Program-made: the position numbers and the translations under genes
Source of the DNA: Ricinus communis
Taxonomy: Eukaryota > Streptophyta > Magnoliopsida > Malpighiales > Euphorbiaceae
Assembly (NCBI RefSeq): GCF_019578655.1
Contig: NC_063258.1
Coordinates: 13,024,802-13,088,801, forward strand
Direction of reading: 5' to 3'
DNA: 64,000 nt
The notes under the pieces: generated by a model
What the model saw: the letters and a program-made list of their open reading frames with translations, nothing else
What the model was told of the DNA's origin: nothing
Databases searched by the model: none
Part shown: positions 10,240-20,067 of the stretch, in pieces
How positions within the stretch are numbered: the stretch's first letter is position 1
How the letters are laid out: each line of letters opens with the position of its first letter

Positions 10240-10245
10240 AGTTTT

Positions 10246-10263
10246 TGGCGCCGTTGCCAGGGA
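10246..10263 (+). promoter_or_regulatory. Primer-binding site, tRNA-Asp type (I)
   Basis: TGGCGCCGTTGCCAGGGA matches the complement of the plant tRNA-Asp 3' end (which gives TGGCGCCGTTGCCGGGGA) except for one G-to-A. It lies 7 bp from the LTR end. Confidence 0.85.
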
Positions 10264-10430
10264 ATTGTTTGAAAACTAGAGTGAAATTTGCTATTTGTTA
10301 ATTTAGCCATTTTTTTTCTTTCTTATTATTTTATGATTTTTATTTTTATTTGTTTATTTATTTTATTTTATTTGTACATATTTATTTAGCTTAAGTTTAT
10401 GATTCAGATAGTGAATGATAAGGAGGTTCA

Positions 10431-11664
10431 ATGCTAAACTCAAAATCTTTGTATGACGCATTAGAATATGAGAATAGGAACCAAGAGAGTGCTAAAAATT
10501 GGGATGCCCGTGCATCTTTAGATGCTCGAGTGGAATCGTTTTGCAGGGCTACCGATCAACTCTCTTCTCCTATCCTTTCATCTCAAGTCTTTTATGAATT
10601 TTGTTGTAGTTTACATGTGTGTAATGATTGTCCATTGTATAGTGATGTTGCTCATTGTTTTTATAACTGTGAACAGGTGAATTATACGGGAAGTTGGCCA
10701 AATGACTCGTATGGAAGCACCTACAATCAAGAGTGGAGCACTCATTCACCCTTTGGATGGAGCTTAGATGGCCAAGAACCACTAGGAATTCAGCAACTAC
10801 ATCAGTAAATTTAATGTTGCACCTTCAACTCAAGATGAAGAGTTAGTGTCGTGAGCCGATGATGAGGTTCATAACAAGTCTTGAGGAAAGATTCCAACAA
10901 ACAGAGAGGATACTTGAAGATCAACAAGCCTCGATTAACAACGTGAGAGCATCAAGTAGGCTTAATCTTCAAGTTACTAGCGGAAGAGCAATTGAGAACT
11001 CCATTAAACTGCCGAATCCGAGGAACATTTGAGCGCCATCACTTTATGCTCAGGTGAGAATTTTCTGGTTTATCTATTATGTTTGACGATGATGCTTATG
11101 TGCAGGACGACTCTTTGAACATGGAGATAGAACTAGAAAAGGAAGAGGCAAACATGATCCCTCTGAAAGACTATCAACAGGAATGTACAGTTGATGATGC
11201 TGAGTTGTAGTTAGAGGAATTGTTGGTAGATTTTCCACAAGTCCCCTCGATGATGGAAGATGAGCACGAGTTGTCCAATGAAGAAGTCTTGGAGGAGCTC
11301 GAGTTTCTCCTAGCAAGTGAACCAAGCCAAGGACTGAAGAAAACCATCGACACTCCTGAAGAGATTGCCCAACCATCGATCCTTCCAATTGTTGAAACTC
11401 CAGCTTTCAAATTGGAAAAGCCCCTAGAGCATCATGACTACATCCAATTATACGAGGAGCGAGTCTTGCCCATCATATTGGCAGCTTGTTTGATAGTCGG
11501 GAAGAGGAAATTGACGATTATCCCTCTAAGCGGATACTTGAAGACATTTGCTTGGAAGAAGGATGGATGGTCGTCGATCACGCCCATTTGCCTTTCACCA
11601 TGAGTCCAGCTAAGAAGACTCATCACATAAAAAAGAAGCGCTTTTGGGAGGCACCCCAAACTTT
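10431..11664 (+). pseudogene. Element I gag/linker remnant and RT N-terminus
   Basis: First frame 10431-10808 (126 codons) starts MLNSKSLYDALEYENRNQES and contains the knuckle-like YEFCCSLHVCNDC, first Cys replaced by Tyr, and a Trp-rich part (NYTGSWPNDSYGSTYNQEW). Then come a broken segment with RFQQTERILEDQQASI, an acidic part (11100-11215) ending in a stop, and 11220-11603 with LSNEEVLEELEFLLASEPSQ, a spacer, and LKTFAWKKDGW, the beginning of an RT domain. Capsid domain and protease are absent, as is the rest of RT. The frames are separated by stops and shifts, so a functional product is unlikely; the RNA itself may be the mobilised entity. Confidence 0.7.
11632..11658 (+). other. Conserved AAGCGCTTTTGGGAGGCACC motif (I)
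   Basis: AAAAGAAGCGCTTTTGGGAG followed by GCACCCC lies just after the truncated RT. The same block, on the minus strand, occurs at the same relative place in A (296-320), B (8577-8605), D (20958-20988), F1 (47555-47585) and F2 (57680-57711). Confidence 0.75.
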
Positions 11665-11951
11665 ATCTTTAATCTTTAATATTTTAACCTTTTGTTTTGA
11701 AACATTTTATTAGTTTTAGTTTTCATATTTTCAGTTTTAATTTTATTTCTTTATTTTATTATTTTCGGATTCTACCAGGAGGCAATCGAATTTCCACAAC
11801 ATCGGCCTCGATGGATGCTCAGGGCAGTCCCCTAGATCTTTTTATTTTTCTGCATTTATTTACTTTATTTTTCATACATGTCATGCACTTGGATTGTATT
11901 GCCTTTGTTCTCTGAGTTGAGCATTCCATGCGGGGTATCCATAACATTTTA

Positions 11952-11985
11952 CACTGAGGACAGTGTGTTCTTCAAGTGTGGGGTG
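11952..11985 (+). promoter_or_regulatory. Internal (central) polypurine-tract-like site (I)
   Basis: CACTGAGGACAGTGTG forms a short stem and is followed by TTCTTCAAGTGTGGGGTG, resembling the 3' tract TTAAGTGTGGGG at 13481-13494. Equivalent sites exist in F1 (44944-44959) and F2 (55101-55118). It may prime a second plus strand; inferred. Confidence 0.5.
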
Positions 11986-13059
11986 CTTATGGGTAAACCT
12001 TAATCTCTCATATGGATTTTTAATATATCTGAAATTGCTATGGCTAGGTGTTTTGTATTTTTAGGGGATGTTAGGACACTGTGTTTTTATGCACTTGAGT
12101 ATGCTATTTTTGAGCTGATTGATGACTTGATTTATAGAATTGTAGTTACTTTTCTTTGTTGTTCATTGTCCTTAGAAAACAATTTATGGTGTTTTACACA
12201 TCAACCCTGCCGGGTTAAACCGGTGTTATTTAATTGTTTTTTCGAATTGTCGAATTTTAACTTAGAATGTTGATAATATCATATGCATGTGTTTCTTAAG
12301 TAATGATTCAATTAATGATGTTGCAAACCAACTGCACCTAATACCACACTTGAAAGTGAGATTTTGAGCCAGTTGAGCATTCATTATACTTATGCTCTTT
12401 ATATTTCTTGTTTGAGTGTGCATTGTACTTAACTTTGCTTCTAGAACTTGCTTTGTAATGCGTGTTGAAGTTACATGAATATTGTGAATACCATGAGATG
12501 ATTTGGGCGATTTAGGATTCCCCACATTTGACCAAAGGCCTATCACCTTATGTTTTCATTAGTTAGCCAGTTTTTGAGCCTTAACCTTTTCTTCATAATC
12601 TACACCTATACACTTCAATTATACCATTCCTTACATTTATCTTTCCTTTACCCTTATGCTGGAATTTCTTTATGTGATATGTTCAACTTTATGTGGGATT
12701 AAAATGCTAGTTGCTATGTTGGTAAATTCACTAAATCTTTTTGATATTTTAAATGCTCCCTTTGATCCAATTTGTATTTGTTATTCTTTATGTTTATTCG
12801 AGTTGTATGCAGCGGTCGCTAATAAGCTGCTAGTTCATTATTATAAAAAAGAAATAGAAAAAAAAAGAAGAAGAAGAAAAAAAAAAAGAATATATAATAA
12901 ACAAATCTCTTTAATTATTTATCTTTATATTGGATTTAGAGCATTTGCGAGCGTTATTCTATGAAGTAGGGATTTTAGTGAATGATTCTTTTTGTGATCT
13001 TAGGCATTTAATCCTTTGAGCATATACTATTGTTTATCGCTCGAATTCCAGCACTTTCA

Positions 13060-13183
13060 CACTTCTATCCAAATCTCCGTACCTTTACCTTAGCCCCATT
13101 TCAACCTTGGTAAAGACCCTTTGACTTTGGTATTTACTTATTCACAGTAGCGAAGATATGATTTATGAGCAAGCTTATGGTGA
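13060..13183 (+). other. Conserved non-coding block shared with F elements
   Basis: Contains TTAGCCCCATTTCAACCTTG, GTAAAGACCCTTTGA, CACAGTAG and ATTTATGAGCAAGCTTATGG. The minus strand of F1 (43788-43922) and F2 (53598-53733) has the same series with the same spacing, although the coding parts of the two families differ greatly. Confidence 0.75.
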
Positions 13184-13458
13184 GCGGGTCTTGTGCATTT
13201 GCTTTGAGGGATTTGTTATTCACCTAATATACACTTTGAGCGACTTGAGTGATCCCTGTGAGGCATTGGTTCATGATGTTTGTGTTGAGTTGTCATTTAA
13301 GTTACTCATGCATTAATATTATTTCCATTCTTTGTTAATGATTTGTAATTTGATTTATGATTGAGTATCCTTTAAGATGTGTTGAATACTCTCTGTTGTG
13401 GACTAGGGGCATAAACTGAAAGTATTTGCTAACTGTAGTTTTATGGGTTGAGTTGTTA

Positions 13459-13498
13459 ATTGCTTGAGGACAAGCAATAGCTTAAGTGTGGGGTAATG
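13459..13498 (+). promoter_or_regulatory. 3' polypurine tract with upstream hairpin (I)
   Basis: TTGCTTGAGGACAAGCAA can fold into a 7-bp stem with an AGGA loop. It is followed by AGCTTAAGTGTGGGGTAATG immediately before the LTR start at 13499. The tract primes plus-strand DNA in LTR elements. Confidence 0.8.
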
Positions 13499-14980
13499 TG
13501 ATAAGCATAGTTTTACACATATTTGCTTGCATATTATTGCGTATGTTCTTAGCAATTATTGTGCTTTTATTCCCAGATCACCCGCATTTTGTGTTCTTTT
13601 GTATTTCAGGAACATTTATAGGACCATCATCGTTGTTTAAGCAATTATAGATCAATATGTGCGGAAACGGACGAGAATTCATCAAGATCGGACAAGAGCC
13701 CGCAATGCATACATTGAGCACGGCCTGGACTCTGGCCGTGCTCAACCATTGGCTTTGATTCTTGAAATTGGCACTTTGGGCACAGTTTCCGTAGCCACCA
13801 CAGCCTTGACGCAAGATGGCCCGTGGTGGCCAACACGGAGCAACACTGAAGTGGCCAACACGGGAGAAATACTGGTGAAACCCTACTTGGTGAGATCCAC
13901 GGTTTCAAGACGGCCCGGACTTGGGCTTGAACACGGTCGTCGAGTGAAATATATAAGAAAAAATGAGTTTTTCTTAAGAGAGGGGGAAAAAGTGTGACAT
14001 TGAGCCCTAGTGGCTAGTTCAGTTTCTGCACAATACTGAGTGCGAGAGAGAGTTGCAGTGAGTAAGAATCCCAGAATCGTAAGATTCCGAGTGCGAAACG
14101 ATCGGAGCAATTCAAGAGGCAGTTTGGGAGATTAATCAAAGTGTAGATCCAGATTTGGAGTTGTTCATCCAATTCGAGAGAAAAGGGTGTACATGTTTTA
14201 TTTTCATTATTCTTTCATTATAATTGATTTCCTAGATTGCTTTAAACATGAACATGTTTAGCTAGACTGATTTAATCCATTGGGATTTCTTTACTATGTT
14301 GGCTTGATATTATATTGTTGGATTGTTTGAGTTGGTTTTGTATTCTTCTTGTTTTCAGTATTAATAAAATAATACATTATTCATGAGACGTTGTGAATTG
14401 TGATGTTTAGATTGTTTTATGAGATTGAGAAATCCGTTTGGCAATTGGAACTTTGAATAACAAGAACTAGTTAATAATCGCTCAGAGATAAGGATAATTA
14501 ACTAGCCGGATTAAGAATTAACAAAGCTTAATAGAGGCGGATTAAAGCTTAATGCTAATTTAAGAATCAATCGTTAGGAAGAGATTCCAACTTTAGGTTA
14601 TTAGGTTTAGGAATTCGGTTATCTCGAGAGAGAAACCGAATTCGATTAAGAATTCGTCCACGGGTAGCATAATTAGACTCACTGATCCTTTATCATTTGT
14701 TTGGATGCCAACTAGTTTAGATTCCCTTTGGGTTTGTCTTCTTGTCTTGATTATTTCACTTATCAATTACTCCTGCATCTCCCTTAGAACTTAGCTCGTA
14801 TTTAATAGTTAGTTTAGAATTTATTCATCATCCATTTTAGGTTAATATAACAAAGAACAAAGAAGTAACTCTAGGCTTTCGCTTTCCCGAGGAATACGAC
14901 CTTGATACTCGCCATTAGTGCTAAACTGCATCGATAGGTACACTGCCTTAGATTGTAGCTAACACGAGTAGCACCCATCA
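13499..14980 (+). repeat. 3' LTR of element I
   Basis: 1482 bp, same ends as 8755-10239. It is nearly identical except for a cluster of substitutions and indels at about 13770-14110, the GC-rich CACGG island and the stretch just after the TATA box. Confidence 0.95.
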
Positions 14981-15999
14981 CTGCCAGTATGATGGAAAAA
15001 ACTCGCTCCTCATATAATTGCACGTAGTCATGATGCTCTAGGGGCTCTTCCAATTTGAAAGCTGCAGTGTCACCAATTGGAAGGATCGACGGTTGGGCAA
15101 TTTGTTTAGGAATGTCGATGGTTTTCTCCAGTCCTTGGCTTGGTTCACTTGCTAGAAGAAACTCGAGCTCCTCCAAGACTTCTTCATTGGATGTGCTCAT
15201 CTTCCATCATCGAAGGGACTCATGGAAAATCGACCAAAAACTCCTCTAACTGCATCTCAGCATCATCAACTATATGTTCCTGTTGGTAGTCTTTCAGAGG
15301 AATCATGTTTGCCTCTTCCTTTTCTGGTTTTATCTCCATGTTCAAAGAGTCATCCTGCACAGAAGCATCATCGTCAAACATAATACATAACCCAGAAAAA
15401 TTCTCACCTGAACGCAAAGTGACGGTGCTCAGGTGTTCCTCGGATTCAGTAGCGTTTGATGGAGTTCCCAATTGCTCTTCAGCTAGTAACTTGAAGATTA
15501 AGCCTACTTGATGCTCTATGTTCTTAATCGAGGCTTGTTGATCTTCAAGTATCCTCTCTGTTTGTTAGAATCTATCCTCAAGACTTGCAATAAACCTCAT
15601 CATCAGCTCCTCTGACACTAACTCTTCACCTTGAGTTGATTGTGCAAGATTAGGCTGCTGAAATTCTGATGGTTCTTGGCCATCTAAGCTCCATCCAAAG
15701 GGTGAATGAATGCTTCCATACGAGTCATTTGGCCAACTTCCCGTATAATTCACCTATTCATAGTTATAAGAATAATGAGCAACATCACTATATAATGGTC
15801 AATCATTACTCAAATGTAAACCATAACAAAATTCACAAAAAACTTGAGATGAAAGGATAAGAATGGAGAGTTGATTGGTAGCCCTGCAAAATGATTCCAC
15901 TTGAGCTTCTAAAGATGCATGGGTATCCCAATTTTTAGCACTCTCTTGGTTCCTGATTCCATTTTCCAACGTGTCATACAAAGAGTTTGAATTTAGCAT
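14981..15999 (-). pseudogene. Element B gag/linker remnant (5' part)
   Basis: From 15999 leftwards: MLNSNSLYDTLENGIRNQES, the zinc knuckle FCEFCYGLHLSNDC with all four ligands in CX2CX3HX4C spacing, then (after shifts) GSWPNDSYGSIHSPFGWSLD, a linker with EEHLSTVTLRSGENFSG (15220-15471), and NEEVLEELEFLLASEPSQG (14871-15200). It is homologous to A and I. It is interrupted at 14981 by I, and its continuation is at 8754 leftwards. No capsid or protease domain. Frameshifts and stops make it a pseudogene, yet B keeps the first knuckle Cys that A and I have lost. Confidence 0.7.
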
Positions 16000-16136
16000 T
16001 GAACCTCCTTATCATCCCTATCTGAATCATAAACTTAACTAAATAAATATGTACAAACAAAACAAAAATAAATATAAATAAAAATAAAAAAAGGCTAAAT
16101 TAACAAATAGCAAACTTCACTATAGTTTTCAAACAT

Positions 16137-16158
16137 TCCCTGGCAGCGGCGCCAAAAA
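16137..16158 (-). promoter_or_regulatory. Primer-binding site, tRNA-Asp type (B)
   Basis: Minus strand TTTTTGGCGCCGCTGCCAGG, adjacent to the LTR start at 16161; one T-to-C relative to the I site. Confidence 0.8.
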
Positions 16159-16160
16159 CT

Positions 16161-17567
16161 TGATGGTTGCTATCTGTGCAGCTATAATCTAAGGCAGTGT
16201 ACCTATCGATGCAGTCTAGCACTAATAGCGAGTATCAAGGTCGTATTCCTCGGGAAAGTGAAAGCCTAGAGTTACTCCTTTGTTCTTTGTTATATTAACC
16301 TCAAATTAGTGATGAATAATTTCTAAACTAACTAATAGCTACAACCTATGTTCTAAGGGAGATGCAAGAGTAATTGATAAATAAAATAACCAAGACAAGA
16401 AAGCAAACCCAAAGGGAACCTAAACTAGTTGGCAATCAAACAAAAGATAAAGGATTGGTGAGTCTAATTATACTACCCATGGACGAATTCTTAACCGAAC
16501 TCAGTTTCTCTCTGTCGATAACCGAATTCCTAAACCTAATAACCTAAAGTTGGAATCTCTTCCTAACGATTGATTCTTAAATTAGCATTAAGCTTTAATC
16601 CGCCTCTATTAAGCTTTGTTAATTCTTAATCCGGCTAATTAATTATCCTTATCTCTAAGCGATTATTAACCAATTCTTGCTATTCAAAATTCCAATTGCC
16701 AAATGGACTTCTCAATCACACAAAGCAATCTATTCACACAATTCACAATGTCTCATGAATAATGCATTATCTTATTAATACTGAAAGCAAGAAGAATACA
16801 AAACTAACCCAAATAATCCAACAATATAATACTAAGTCAACATAGTAAAGAAATCCTAATGGATTTAATCAATCTAGCTAAACATGTTCATTATCAAAAC
16901 CCGATTACACCCTTGGATGAGAGTAAACAGCCCCAATTCCTCTTGCTCAAGCTTGAATCGATCCTTGTTCCTCTTGCTCAAATTGAAATCAATCAACGAA
17001 CCTCACCCAATCTTCAATCTTTGAGGGGAATCCAATTGAAACCTTGGTCCAAGTCTCCTCTTTCCTTGGTTTCAGCTTAGAAAACCATTAGAGAGAGAAA
17101 AATTAGGGTTTGGGATGTTCTGCCCCGCTCTTCTTTTCCTTTCCTCTCTACTTTCTTTCAACTAATTCCCCCTGTCGCCGCCAACACGGCCGTATTAATG
17201 CCCGTGTTCCCAACACGGGCTGGTGTTTATGCCCGTGTTAGTCTCTGTGGCCGTGCTCCCTAAAAACTTCTTTTTCTTTGATGTTTGATGCACCCAACAC
17301 AACCGTGTTGGGGCCCGTGTTGGGAACACGGCTAGTGTTGAAACCAACACAGCCATGTTCATCTTCCTCATGCACATTCTTAGCTTGTTTCGGCAGCTTT
17401 GACGTCCAATTATGCTCCAATTCTTCCCTTTATCATTCTTTGACTTCTTTTGAAACTAATGCACATAAACAGATGCATAGGGTGAGTGTTGGGACCAATT
17501 CACATCCAAATGTCCATAAAATCAATCTTAGAAACCCCATTTAGATGTTTGTATTTTACGCACATCA
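16161..17567 (-). repeat. 5' LTR of element B
   Basis: 1407 bp from TGATGGTTGC to TTACGCACATCA. It contains the CACGG/CCGTG island (about 17175-17360). The R/U5 half is homologous, in inverted orientation, to the I LTRs (for example 9430-10239). It is flanked on the right by CCGCA. Confidence 0.85.
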
Positions 17568-18059
17568 CCGCACTCAAGATTACAAAGAAAGTGAGTGATA
17601 AGTCTCAAAGAACGCCACAAGAACAAGTCTTGATAAGTTCATAACTTTTAGAAGAACTAAGAATTGAATTCTCTGAATGGAATCAATAATAAAAATCCTC
17701 ATTAAACTTGAACCATTCGGCTATAGTGTGTTTAAATTGCCAAAGATACAACCTTAGCTTCCTTTACATGTTCAAGCAGAAACTAGAATAGGAAAATAAA
17801 AATCAAAGACTAAATTCGAAGTTTCCTAAATAACAAAATAAGTAAACTACAGTGATTTAGACAATCTTTGATATAGGAAGAATGGACTAAATCAACATCT
17901 AATATTCATAAATAACTACAAGGGTGGCTGCCTTTGTTTCCTAAACAAAATTAGGCACCTAGGTTAAGCTTACAAGCATGAGCCTCCTTGTTTCCTCTTT
18001 AAGCTTCTTTCCTTGCTTCCTCTTTAAGAACTCGGCCTTCCTTTATTCCCTTGAGTAAA
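17568..18059 (-). repeat. H LTR, right part, and 3' untranslated region
   Basis: Continues the H sequence from 8379: removing B gives an uninterrupted TTTTGGACGCCGCACTCAAG. The minus strand runs from the end of the IN tail into TATAGCCGAATGG and GTTCTTCTAAAAG. AT-rich, no coding capacity. The exact LTR start is not determined. Confidence 0.55.
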
Positions 18060-19109
18060 ATTTCATCCAAAATTTAAAGATTCGTGGCCCAATATGTTGA
18101 ATTAGATTAATGACAAGATTAGACTTGATTAACTCTAACTCTTCATGTGGCATAGAAGGCTTGGCCCAAATATCTTGAATAAGACCATTTAAGGCCTCAT
18201 TCATTCTCTTGGATCTAGTTCTTACAATTGGGTCTCCCTCGATGAATAATGGATCACTTGGGCTTGGAACTTGATGTCTTTGACTTAGTTGGCTACTTAG
18301 CTCTTTAGGCTTTGGGGTTGCATCATTCTCCCTCTCTTTAAAAGGACGTATCCTAAAATTATAACCTACATCAAAGAGAGTTAAATTAGCAACATTGAAA
18401 GTAGGACTGACATTATACTCACCAGGTAAATCAAGTTTATAGGCATTGTTATTGATCCTTCCAACAACTTGAAAAGGACTATGTCCCCTTGGGAGTAGTT
18501 CAGAACGCCTAACTTACGCGACAAATTCTTCCAAAAGTAACTCAAGAACTTAGCATCTCTATTACTCATAATAGTGCGAGGCACGCCATGTAAACGTACA
18601 ATCTCCTTTAAAAACAAATTAGCTATATGTGATGCATTATTGGTTTTATGACATGGAATAAAGTATGTCGTCTTAGAAAACCTATCAACAACCACATATG
18701 TTAAATCTTTACCACTCCTAGACCTAGGTAAACCAAGCACAAGGTCCATGAAAATATCAATCCCAGGTGTACTAGGAATAGGTAATGGTGTATACAACCC
18801 ATGGTGTTTAACTTTGGATTTGGCCTGTTTGCAAGTAATATAATTATCACATATTCGCATAACATCACGCTTCATATTGGGCCAAAATAAATGTTCATGC
18901 AACATATCTAAAGTCTTGGCAATACTAAAATATCCCATTAACCCACCCCTATGAGCTTCCCTTATAGCCAATTCACGTAAAGAACACATAGGCACACATA
19001 AGCATTTTTTCCTTAAACAAGTATCCATCATGCCTATAGAAATTGCCCAACGTAACTTACTCACAAGCACTAAACACATTGAAAAAATCAAAATCATTCA
19101 CATATAACT
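18060..19109 (-). pseudogene. Element H integrase and C-terminal tail (core deleted)
   Basis: From 19109 leftwards: a shifted upstream segment, then the zinc-binding domain ([18 protein letters not shown] ... [24 protein letters not shown] pattern), then the core with [20 protein letters not shown] (first Asp) and [16 protein letters not shown] (second Asp). After RKLG the sequence jumps, in another frame, to the C-terminal domain ([20 protein letters not shown], then FDVGYNFRIRPFKERENDAT, then DPIVRTRSKRMNEALNGLIQ). The segment with the catalytic Glu is deleted, so strand transfer is impossible. It is interrupted on the right by E. Confidence 0.85.
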
Positions 19110-19940
19110 CGATAGAAAATCATCATCTTAGCAACTATACACCCTAATAACTAATGAGTTATGATACATATGGAATTCAAGAAAACACCCTCTAGTCAAG
19201 ATGATTCTAAAACCCAAGGATCTCTTAAAGTGAAGTTATGAAAAACTAGTTCCAACAATAAAACTAGCAATTGAATTCAACTCCAAACTCCGCAAACCAA
19301 GTATGATTTGATAAGTTAAGAATCAAACAAAAGATTTTGGTTAGAGGATGCCATAAACTAAAAATAGTTTGATAAGTTCAAAGTTCATCCAAGAACTTAA
19401 GCAGAAACACTCACAAATAGTAAATTAAGATTATCATTCATCAATTGAGTTTTATAAATAAATCTAGCTTTGATATTTATAGCCAAAACAAGATAGAACA
19501 CTAAATGGATGTCTTTTGCGCTTTCCCATGTTTTCCCCTTTAATCTCTATTAAAACTCATTAAAAGTGGTTGTTTTTACATTGATGACATTCATTTTGTA
19601 ACTCCCAAATGACAACTAATCATGTGCATCTATTGTGTAACTCCAAATGATAATTAATCAAACCCTAACTTAAGAAAACCTAATAAAAATGAAAATAAAA
19701 AGGCTTTAAATGAATTATATTGGACCCTTGAGTTCAGCTCAAACTTATTGCACTAAATTGATGATTTTGGTCCCTTTTTGCAATCCTAAGCCTTGGGCTG
19801 AGCCTTGTTGTGTTTGAACACTATAAATGTCTTTAATTAAGCCCAACAAAGCTTATTGCATCTTTTTGGACTTGGATCTTGTCATTGGACCTCCTCGAGA
19901 GCTTAAGGGAACATTTATAGTTCTTGTTTTTGTTGCATCA
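19110..19940 (-). repeat. 3' LTR of element E, including coding tail
   Basis: The LTR start is taken at TGATGCAACAAAAACAAGA (minus strand from 19940) because the matching sequence at the right end borders the duplication at 28681. The first ~90 bp of this LTR are the end of the polyprotein (SSRGGPMTRSKSKKMQ). The rest is AT-rich with CTATAAATATCAAAGC (TATA, near 19475). Confidence 0.65.
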
Positions 19941-20067
19941 TTTCCCCTCTCCTTATAAGGATTCGTCTTTGAATTTGCCTCATTGTCAACTTTATCACCT
20001 ACATCAAATAAAGAAAGATAAGCAATATTAAAAGAAGTATTCACATTGCTATACTCACTTGGCAAAT
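19853..20067 (-). pseudogene. Element E integrase C-terminal tail (left of D)
   Basis: Reads PSEYSNVNTSFNIAYLSLFD, VGDKVDNEANSKTNPYKERG, then GPMTRSKSKKMQ. It continues the DNAYKLDL sequence at 25135 across the nested D. The basic motif after the IN C-terminal domain is typical of several plant chromoviruses. The last residues lie in the 3' LTR. Confidence 0.75.

Larger units (their letters stand above)
11665..13458 (+). other. Long non-coding 3' region of element I
   Basis: AT-rich, about 1.8 kb, no supported ORF. It holds an internal polypurine-like tract (11952-11985), an A/G-rich run (12840-12890) and a block conserved with F (13060-13183). The only open frames are short and composed of AT-rich codons. 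Confidence 0.6.
8755..14980 (+). mobile_element. Element I: complete non-autonomous Athila-like LTR retrotransposon
   Basis: Two LTRs (8755-10239 and 13499-14980), each starting TGATAAGCATAG and ending CACCCATCA, flanked by the perfect duplication CTGCC (8750-8754, 14981-14985). A tRNA-Asp primer site follows the first LTR and a polypurine tract precedes the second. The 3.26-kb internal region codes only for a gag/linker remnant and the RT start; the rest is non-coding. It inserted in the opposite orientation into B, a member of the same family. Outside one GC-rich window the LTRs are almost identical, implying a fairly recent insertion, with pol supplied in trans. Confidence 0.95.
8380..17567 (-). 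mobile_element. Element B: non-autonomous Athila-like element (host of I)
   Basis: Flanked by the perfect 5-bp duplication CCGCA (8375-8379 and 17568-17572). The right 5' LTR (16161-17567) ends TTTTACGCACATCA and the left 3' LTR outer end starts TGATGG at 8380. Without the nested I (8755-14980) the element is about 2.96 kb: LTR, tRNA-Asp type PBS, gag/linker remnant, RT start, conserved GGCACCCC motif, then only the last 191 bp of the 3' LTR. U3 of the 3' LTR and the spacer before it are deleted. It inserted into the LTR of H. Confidence 0.85.

Noticed and set aside
10246..10263. tRNA-like 3' end sequences
   Set aside because: These and the other GGCGCC sites are primer-binding sites complementary to tRNA-Asp; no cloverleaf surrounds them, so no tRNA gene is called.
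12656..12964. Plus-strand ORF of 102 codons with Lys/Arg-rich tail
   Set aside because: It is in the AT-rich non-coding spacer of I, includes an A/G-rich run, and has no counterpart in F1 or F2.
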